A stretch of DNA of 64,000 nt. Origin: Vibrio caribbeanicus ATCC BAA-2122. GTDB taxonomy: Bacteria > Pseudomonadota > Gammaproteobacteria > Enterobacterales > Vibrionaceae. Position 1 is the stretch's first letter. Each line of letters begins with the position of its first letter. Below the pieces are notes generated by a model, which was given only the letters and a program-made list of their open reading frames with translations, searched no databases and was not told where the DNA came from. This document shows positions 57,937 to 64,000 of this stretch, one piece after another. Location: contig NZ_AEIU01000111.1 in assembly GCF_000165125.1 (NCBI RefSeq), positions 1-64,000 on the forward strand, given 5' to 3'. Made by a program: the position numbers and the translations under genes.

Positions 57937-58067
57937 AAAAAAACCTCTTGGTCTCTTAAAAGATACCTTGAGATTAGTTCTGGATAGGATGAAGAAAACG
58001 CAATTGAGAATTTAACATACTCAATTGCGTTTTCTGTATGACTTAAAGGACTCTATATATGGATTAG

Positions 58068-59030
58068 TTAATGTTCAATATCAGACACTTCACGGAGGAT
58101 AGAGCGAATAGTATTTTCAGAAAGCTTGTGGCCTGCATTCTCCAATATCAATTGAATAGCAACAGCGACACCTCTATCTGAGGCGTTTATTTTGAGTTCT
58201 TTAAGAAGCCCGCTGATAAGGTAGAGGTAAGAATTACGCTGTTTAGTTGACAAGGGTTGATCGGCCTTCTCGCATTCCATATCGCCAATAAAGCGAGTAA
58301 TTTCCTCTGTTTTGATGACATATTCATGGGGACCTGAAAATTTGGTGGCTGTTTTATAGTTTCGAAGGTCATAAACAGAAAGGTTTTGTACGCTATCAAT
58401 GATCCGCTCTCTCTCCTCTTGGATATCCTTACCAACCCTCATAAATAGATCTATCTCACTAAAACTCCTTAGTTCATCAACAGTCCAACCATAATATGCC
58501 GCCATAGGGCTAAGTAAATGCCGAATCTCTGCTGTCTTTTCTGCTTCTGAGAGTAAAGACCTTTGCAGTAATACGCCTACTTCTTCGTCACGGATGAGGT
58601 ATATGTTGCCACTTAACCCAGGAGAATTATCTAGCATCACAGGGTCACCATGTTGATTACGTAATTGGGAAATCACGCTAGGCATAGCTCCTATCATCAG
58701 AGTATCCCAAACCCCATCAATATGATGTAAACATTGGTCATGAACAAATTGTTTATCTTGACTATGCTCAATCAAAAAATCGCCTAATCCAGATGATGGC
58801 ACATCAGTAAATTCAGTAGTTAGCTTTTTAGTTTCTGTTTCTTCCCTTTTGATAAATTTTCCTTTAAGAGCTGGCTCTTGGGCTATTAACCGGATAGAGA
58901 GAGTAAGAAGACCATCTAAAATCAAACCATAGATGTCTTGCAAAGAGACCGATTCTTCTAGAGCTTTGGCGAGGTAATCTTGAGTTTCCTGGAGGGATAG
59001 ATACTTCCTGCATGAGAGCAGCTTGTTCAT
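58068..59030 (-). CDS. Hypothetical island protein, 320 aa
   Basis: From the ATG at 59030 with AAAAGGA at good spacing; a start at 59048 is less likely. Soluble, mostly helical; the last 70 residues (STKQRNSYLYLISGLLKELK and on to the IRSILREV helix) resemble a domain seen in other island proteins next to AlpA. No enzymatic motif. Ends 131 bp before alpA on the same strand. Confidence 0.65.
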   Translation of the reverse strand: MNKLLSCRKYLSLQETQDYLAKALEESVSLQDIYGLILDGLLTLSIRLIAQEPALKGKFIKREETETKKLTTEFTDVPSSGLGDFLIEHSQDKQFVHDQCLHHIDGVWDTLMIGAMPSVISQLRNQHGDPVMLDNSPGLSGNIYLIRDEEVGVLLQRSLLSEAEKTAEIRHLLSPMAAYYGWTVDELRSFSEIDLFMRVGKDIQEERERIIDSVQNLSVYDLRNYKTATKFSGPHEYVIKTEEITRFIGDMECEKADQPLSTKQRNSYLYLISGLLKELKINASDRGVAVAIQLILENAGHKLSENTIRSILREVSDIEH

Positions 59031-59076
59031 TAAATATATCCTTTTCAATTGAACAAGCTGTCATTATAAAATGTTA

Positions 59077-59099
59077 CAAACGACGTTCAACAACGTTTG
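59077..59099. promoter_or_regulatory. CGTTTG inverted repeat upstream of the 320-aa gene
   Basis: CAAACG / CGTTTG with an 11-nt spacer, and a further CGTTTG at 59114, all within 85 bp of the start at 59030. Possible operator. Confidence 0.35.
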
Positions 59100-59213
59100 G
59101 GATGATTCAATATCGTTTGATTAAACTTCATACGGTAAAAGGCCAAATGGATCTTTGTTAAAAGAAAACCATTCATATGGCGAATACAAAACAACCAAAT
59201 ACCTTTAAAATAA

Positions 59214-62066
59214 CTAATCGTTAACTGTATCGATTGTAAATTCGTCATAAACACCTTGAGGAACCTGATCGTGCAATGCTAGTTGAAAGTTAATCGGCCT
59301 CTCTCCTTCATGGCTAATGACATCACCCTTGCCGATATAAACATATGGCTCAGTAACACCATCTAACTCTTTAAACTTCCTTACAAACAGGTGAAGTCTA
59401 AAACCCTTCTGCTGGTGATTGATTATGGCATCACCTTGTTTACTTTTTGGTGAACAGCCTCCCGGGCTATCCCACTGAAACTGTCTATTATTTATAAACT
59501 TATCTTTATAGTCGATTGCACCTTCTTCTTTGTGTAAATCAACGAAGAAAAAGAAGTCATCGCCTTCTCGTAGCACTCCTGTCCCACGATATGAGCTATG
59601 TGTTTTACGCGCATTCGCAACTAATGCAACATCTCGCATATTGTACTGCTGATATAAGCGCAGACTAGGAAGACCGTAGTCATCAGATCCAAAATCGTTG
59701 GCATAACACTCCAAACCATACTCAATACTGGTAACTAACCATTTATACGATAATGATTGGCTCAATAAGTGTTTAAATTCCAGAGTTCTTTCTAATGTCA
59801 GCTCACCCTCACTTTCGATTAACTGAGCAAAACACGGCCAAGTTTTCTTTTCACGTGAATCAAAAAAGTTACCGTTTATATGCTCAAAAGCATGCCTCAA
59901 TGTTTGGTCATCAACAGAACTTAAATATCGCTCTGTTTCATATCGAGCTTTACCAAGCGTGATCGTTTCATTGTCCATCAAATAGCGAATAATGATGAAA
60001 TCATGAGGTCTCTTCAGTGGCAAACAACCATCAAGATAACGCTGGTACTTATCATGGGTATTATTAGCAATAAGAGGCATTATGGATGGTTCATTTTTCT
60101 CTACCTTTGATAGAAAGTTTAAATATGAACGTTCCTTTTTAATGTAGCGAATTGGGTCTGGCGCACCATCGACTACGTTATAATCCATGAGAGTTGGAAT
60201 ACGATTGCCTAGGTCAAGCTTAAAGTTGAGGTACTCTTCTTTTAAATATTTCATTGAATTGAAGTTTTCATCTTCAATCTGGCGCAGAATTTGTTCTTTA
60301 CTGATTGGGTCTAATTGAATGTGAGTACAACCCGGGATCGATGAAAAATCCTTTTTGACTGCTACTTTCAAACTATCCTTGTCATAAAAACGGCTACCAC
60401 ATAACGCGATCGCCATTAAGAATGCTTTGTTATGGTTACCAATAAAGTCCAGTACCGTTAGGAAGGTCTTGCTTTCATGTTTACGTAACCCACGCCCCAA
60501 CTGCTGAATAAAGACAATTGGTGAAGATGTGGGCCTAAGCATCAAAACAAGATTGATCGACGGTATATCTACCCCTTCATTGAATAGATCAACAGTGAAA
60601 ATAACTTGAAGTGGATCGCTATCACTAGATAGCCTTTTTATCGCGTTTTGCCGTTCGTCTCGTGGTGTTTCGCTATTTAGATAACAGGCAGTTATTCCAA
60701 TTTTATTAAACTCTTCAGACATATATCGAGCATGTTCAACATTGACACAAAACCCAACTGCCTTACAGAAATCACCATCGTAACCGTAAAAATTCATCCT
60801 ATCGACAATGTGATCAACTCGTCTATTGGTTTGGAGTAACTTCGCTACTGCATTAATATCTTTAAGATTTATGCCTTGATAATCAACACTCTCAGCTTCT
60901 GTTATGCCAAAGTAATGAAATGGAGCAATCAAATCAGCATCTAGTGCATCACGCAGACGAATTTCAACCGCAATATTATCGTCAAAATTTTCATATATGG
61001 ACTGTGCATCCCCGCGCTCAGGCGTGGCTGTCATCCCCAAGAGAAATTGAGGCTTGAAGTGCGCTAGAACTTTTTGATAGGTCTCACTACTAACATGGTG
61101 CGCTTCATCAATAACAATATAATCAAAAGCATCCGGTGTGAAACGTTCAAGGTAATTTAGTAGTGACAGATTAGTAGCGAAAAGATAATCACAATCCCAA
61201 TTTTTTTGATTACCACTTAAAATACCAAACTTATCCTCATTTACCCCCATCACGCGAGCAAACGAGCTTCTCGCGTCCAATAGGATTTCTTCGCGGTGGA
61301 CAATAAATAGCATTCTACTAGGAGCCACTTTACGAACATCAAAAGCGGCCATGTATGTTTTTCCGCTTCCTGTTGCCGCTATAGCTAATGCTTTTTTTTC
61401 ACCGTGTTCTCGCAACCTTTGAAGATTTTGTAGAGCTTCAGCTTGCATTGTATTAGGTTCAATTTTGGTATCCCCCAACACAAATTGCTGTGAACCACTT
61501 TTGGGCGTCGCGAGACTTTTTAAAAATGAGCTGTACTGTTCAATTACGTCATCTGTCACTTGCACCGAATGAGCCCAAATCTCATTAAACTCATCGATAA
61601 CCGATACGATAAAGCCGTCATCAGCGCTTGCAACTGTAGCAACATTCCACTCTATATTACTTTTTAAGGCGCTTTGTGTGATATTTGATGAACCGACTAT
61701 AACTTTGGTTTCATTAGCGTATTCAAAAATATAACCCTTGGGATGGAACCCTCGATTTGGTTTTGCAATAAATAGTCTAAGCTCAATATTACTAAAAGTA
61801 CGAAGCTTGTTTAGTGCTTTAGGATCTGTGAAATTGAGGTAGGTTGAGGTAACGACTTTACCCTTAACTCCTTTATCATCAGCTTCCTTTAGAATATCGA
61901 GTAAAATCTGTAGTCCGCTAAAAGAAACAAAGGCTACGTTAATATAAAAGCATTTACACTCATCAAATGAACGACGTAACTCATTGTAAAAATTGTCTGA
62001 TTCATTATTTAAAACCAGATTATTATGAGTATTAGATACACTAGCTACAGACATTACACTATTCAC
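59214..62066 (-). CDS. PLD-SF2 helicase-DUF3427 protein, 950 aa
   Basis: N-terminal phospholipase D-like domain (residues ~25-190) with one HxK site in FHPKGYIFEYANETKVIVG and SSNIT. Then a DEAD/DEAH superfamily II helicase: Walker A AIAATGSGKTYMA (~235), DEAH in YIVIDEAHHVS (~325), GMTATPERGD, and motif VI QQLGRGLRKHES (~535). The C-terminal ~300 residues fit DUF3427. Such proteins are associated with DNA restriction and defence islands; the nuclease role of the PLD domain is inferred. The NUDIX gene lies 10 bp upstream on the same strand. Confidence 0.88.
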   Translation of the reverse strand: MNSVMSVASVSNTHNNLVLNNESDNFYNELRRSFDECKCFYINVAFVSFSGLQILLDILKEADDKGVKGKVVTSTYLNFTDPKALNKLRTFSNIELRLFIAKPNRGFHPKGYIFEYANETKVIVGSSNITQSALKSNIEWNVATVASADDGFIVSVIDEFNEIWAHSVQVTDDVIEQYSSFLKSLATPKSGSQQFVLGDTKIEPNTMQAEALQNLQRLREHGEKKALAIAATGSGKTYMAAFDVRKVAPSRMLFIVHREEILLDARSSFARVMGVNEDKFGILSGNQKNWDCDYLFATNLSLLNYLERFTPDAFDYIVIDEAHHVSSETYQKVLAHFKPQFLLGMTATPERGDAQSIYENFDDNIAVEIRLRDALDADLIAPFHYFGITEAESVDYQGINLKDINAVAKLLQTNRRVDHIVDRMNFYGYDGDFCKAVGFCVNVEHARYMSEEFNKIGITACYLNSETPRDERQNAIKRLSSDSDPLQVIFTVDLFNEGVDIPSINLVLMLRPTSSPIVFIQQLGRGLRKHESKTFLTVLDFIGNHNKAFLMAIALCGSRFYDKDSLKVAVKKDFSSIPGCTHIQLDPISKEQILRQIEDENFNSMKYLKEEYLNFKLDLGNRIPTLMDYNVVDGAPDPIRYIKKERSYLNFLSKVEKNEPSIMPLIANNTHDKYQRYLDGCLPLKRPHDFIIIRYLMDNETITLGKARYETERYLSSVDDQTLRHAFEHINGNFFDSREKKTWPCFAQLIESEGELTLERTLEFKHLLSQSLSYKWLVTSIEYGLECYANDFGSDDYGLPSLRLYQQYNMRDVALVANARKTHSSYRGTGVLREGDDFFFFVDLHKEEGAIDYKDKFINNRQFQWDSPGGCSPKSKQGDAIINHQQKGFRLHLFVRKFKELDGVTEPYVYIGKGDVISHEGERPINFQLALHDQVPQGVYDEFTIDTVND

Positions 62067-62076
62067 TGATTTCTCC

Positions 62077-62469
62077 TCACTCAGCCATTAGCTTTTCTAC
62101 AAAAGGAATATCAGCAGCAGCCCAATCTAATTGGGGTAGTTCATTAATTGATAACCACTGAGCATCAATGTGCTCAGTAAGCACAATCTCACGACTTTCC
62201 ACAGGACAAATATAGCCATGCATCGTAATGTGAAAATCTGGATAGGTGTGATCAACTGTCATGAAATAATCAGCTTTAGATATATCAAGGCGCAATTCTT
62301 CCTGTAATTCTCGAATGATTGCTTGCTCACCTGTCTCACCAGACTCAACTTTCCCACCGGGAAATTCAAATTTATGGTGAATGTAATCAAATTTCGCAGG
62401 GCCTCTTTGAACACATAATGTCTTATCATCATGCTGAATAATCGCAGCTACAACCTCAATTTTTTTCAT
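62077..62469 (-). CDS. NUDIX (deoxy)nucleoside triphosphate pyrophosphohydrolase
   Basis: 130 residues, full Nudix box GGKVESGETGEQAIIRELQE (catalytic RE and EE of REL-EE), MutT/NudG-like with HHKFEFPGGK before it. Hydrolyses (d)NTP derivatives such as damaged or modified nucleotides; the substrate is not readable. First gene of a two-gene unit with the helicase, next to the island's right end. The pairing with a DUF3427 helicase looks deliberate rather than chance. Confidence 0.9.
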   Translation of the reverse strand: MKKIEVVAAIIQHDDKTLCVQRGPAKFDYIHHKFEFPGGKVESGETGEQAIIRELQEELRLDISKADYFMTVDHTYPDFHITMHGYICPVESREIVLTEHIDAQWLSINELPQLDWAAADIPFVEKLMAE

Positions 62470-62720
62470 CTCAGTTTACTCTCATGAGTCGGGATATTGA
62501 GTCACATTCTAAAATAAACGTCAGAAAAAATCAGCGAGGACAGCCATCTATAACCAAAACAATCACAATAGATCTTAGATATTGAAGCCATAACATAGGG
62601 ATTAGAGAAAGAATTTTACTAAAGTGATAGTTTACCGATTATGAATAGGTACACCGTAAGGTACATCAATAAAAATCAAACCAAACAATGTGATTATTAA
62701 ACAACAATTTAATGGATTAA

Positions 62721-62745
62721 TTCAACTTACGCCAGCCCACCAAAC
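62721..62745 (+). other. attR: degenerate copy of the ssrA 3' end
   Basis: TTCAACTTACGCC then AGCCCACCAAAC: compared with 49300-49324, two substitutions and one missing T. Same orientation as attL. Right boundary of the island. Confidence 0.65.
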
Positions 62746-62751
62746 GTTTGG

Positions 62752-62785
62752 AAAGGCCGCTAACTCTCTGGGTAGCGGCCTTTTT
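62752..62785 (+). terminator. Strong terminator directly after attR
   Basis: An 11-bp stem AAAGGCCGCTA / TAGCGGCCTTT, 10-nt loop, T run. Its position just past the ssrA-like end suggests it is the original ssrA terminator displaced by the island. Confidence 0.7.
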
Positions 62786-62894
62786 GTTATTTGGATTTAG
62801 GTACTTATACAGAAATATTGATGAGAATAAACAATTCTTAGGCACTCAAATCGGGTCCCTCAACAATATCCTCCGTTTTGTAAAAAAGCCGACT

Positions 62895-63272
62895 TTAGAA
62901 ATCTGTATAAAAATATGCCGAGCATGTACCCGCAATAGGAAAAACGACTTTTTCAAGCTCCTCTAGTACCGTGTCTGGATATTCACGTACAATCAGAGGT
63001 TCAATAGTTTTTGAAGCCTCAGAAATAAAAGTGGACATGTCTTCGCCAAAAAAAGAATCTAACTTTTCACTCAACATACCAAGTATCATAAGCTGGCGTG
63101 CCGGCCTAAAAATGCCATCATCTGGGTCTGTTTCCCACGTATCTGACCATGCCGACTTTGCAGTCTCAATCGCCCCCTGGAGGCATGTTTTCAATGGATA
63201 GTTTGCAAATGCAGGTGAAGTACAAGTTAAACACACACTAAGAACTGCTACTTTTAAAAAGCTCAATTTCAT
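62895..63272 (-). CDS. Hypothetical secreted protein, 125 aa
   Basis: From the ATG at 63272 (MKLSFLKVAVLSVCLTCTSP, signal peptide cut after AFA); GGATGA upstream. The mature part has Cys in LKTCLQG and GTCSAY and is acidic. No family recognised. First chromosomal gene past attR. Confidence 0.65.
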   Translation of the reverse strand: MKLSFLKVAVLSVCLTCTSPAFANYPLKTCLQGAIETAKSAWSDTWETDPDDGIFRPARQLMILGMLSEKLDSFFGEDMSTFISEASKTIEPLIVREYPDTVLEELEKVVFPIAGTCSAYFYTDF

Positions 63273-63747
63273 ATATTCATCCAATTGTATTTTATTCATA
63301 GGGAAATGTTTCGATTAGGTAAAGAAATTCGTTCATTAAGCCGAAACCTCCATCAATAAAAAAGCTTGCAATCAATAGTTTGTGACAAATTTATCCGGTG
63401 AAGGTGTGCCAATTGCAATTATTAAATTTAATGTTGTGAGCTTTCAATATTTAATACCATGGGAGTTCGGAAACTTACGATGCGTAATTTTAGAAAAAAG
63501 TTCAGAAATTTGAGGACACAAATAAAAAACTCCGCATATAAAACTGGAGGAAGCACAGTGTCCCCGGTCAGCTAGAAGTGATGGAGAGTAAGACTTTTAG
63601 CAACATACTCCCTGTTAGCTTCATCAAATGATAATTCACACAGTTTCTTTACACAATTCGGTAAAAATCTAACACAAACTGACAAAGAACTAGGCAGTCT
63701 TTCATATTGTCCTTCGCGCAAGAAAAACAATAAGAGTAAGAAGCAAT
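63273..63747. other. Intergenic region with no clear gene
   Basis: 475 bp between divergent genes. A 31-codon frame at 63480 (MRNFRKKFRNLRT on to TVSPVS) has no ribosome site and is not called. Promoters for the flanking genes should lie here, but none stands out. Confidence 0.4.
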
Positions 63748-64000
63748 ATGAAACCAAAAAACATCTCATTGCTTGCAGTAATACTGATTGCGAGCCTTAT
63801 GCTCTCTGGGTGTAAAGAAAAAAAGCGTCACCAAACTTTGAATCCAGAATCATGGGTTGTGACTGGATTTGTGTTCAAAAGCGGTACATCCGAAGGTGAT
63901 ATTCAAGATGTTGAGTCGAGATTGATTAGGACTGCCAAGGCATTAAATGAGCTCAAAGGGCTGGAAGAATACACACAACACGCTGATCTTTATACCCGCT
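63748..64000 (+). CDS. Lipoprotein of unknown function, 3' end outside window
   Basis: Begins MKPKNISLLAVILIASLMLS with lipobox LSGC (Cys 22), then a charged linker KEKKRHQT. The visible 84 residues (ESWVVTGFVFKSGTSEGDI) show no known domain. Outer- or inner-membrane lipid anchor is expected. GTAAGAAG lies before the ATG. Confidence 0.7.
   Translation, partial: MKPKNISLLAVILIASLMLSGCKEKKRHQTLNPESWVVTGFVFKSGTSEGDIQDVESRLIRTAKALNELKGLEEYTQHADLYTR

Noticed and set aside
59214-62066. Mokosh type II defence gene
   Set aside because: Mokosh helicases belong to a different group; here the order PLD-SF2-DUF3427 and a NUDIX partner do not fit.
62748-62966. 72-aa plus-strand frame after attR
   Set aside because: Starts within the terminator hairpin, no ribosome site, and it overlaps the convergent secreted-protein gene.
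63480-63575. 31-codon frame ending TVSPVS
   Set aside because: No ribosome site and too short; a transposase tail was considered but cannot be supported.

Overview
The window looks like a piece of a Vibrio chromosome. The evidence is the ssrA proteolysis tag (ANDETYALAA), the core gene order recN-bamE-ratB/ratA-smpB-ssrA next to nadK/grpE/dnaK/dnaJ, purL-mltF and tadA, and the chitin/GlcNAc cluster nagE/nagA-nagC with asnB. Positions 1 to about 49.3 kb are mostly core genome. They run from a DHODH-like oxidoreductase (cut by the window edge) and a Fur-box gene, through glnS, the divergent nagE / nagA-nagC locus, a CPA2 antiporter, asnB and a POT peptide transporter. A large secreted ADP-ribosyltransferase-like toxin gene follows, then a TraB/GumN protein and a tRNA-Pro with tandem 3'-end/terminator repeats. 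After these come smrA, rluF, upp, purM-purN, a PTS EIIC_2 permease, a periplasmic binding protein, purL, mltF, tadA, a minor-pilin cluster, the heat-shock block dnaJ-dnaK-grpE, a dicarboxylate/amino-acid symporter, nadK, a tandem sodC duplication, recN, bamE, rnfH-ratA and smpB-ssrA.

From the 3' end of ssrA (about 49.32 kb) to about 62.74 kb lies a genomic island of about 13.4 kb. It starts with a P4-type tyrosine recombinase directly after ssrA and ends at a degenerate copy of the ssrA 3' end. This is the attachment site also used by VPI-1 of V. cholerae. Cargo: a complete type II-A-like retron (promoter, msr-msd RNA, nucleoside-deoxyribosyltransferase-like effector, reverse transcriptase); a two-gene unit resembling a pore-forming toxin and its membrane immunity protein; unknown small genes; an AlpA / HTH-zinc protein / second tyrosine recombinase module; a conserved-looking unknown gene; and a PLD-SF2 helicase-DUF3427 protein transcribed with a NUDIX hydrolase. 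The island reads as a defence and competition island. Past the island, two secreted or lipid-anchored unknown proteins run to the window end.

Regulation that can be read directly includes a Fur box, a near-perfect CRP site between nagE and nagA, PurR boxes before purM and purL, two LexA boxes before recN, and sigma-32-like promoters before dnaK and grpE. A strong sigma-70 promoter sits exactly in front of the retron RNA. A MITE-like repeat with about 27-bp inverted ends (full copy 10021-10286) and its fragments are scattered through the core part, and one copy appears to sit inside a transcription terminator.

All functional calls are from reading the sequence and from family knowledge; no database search was run.
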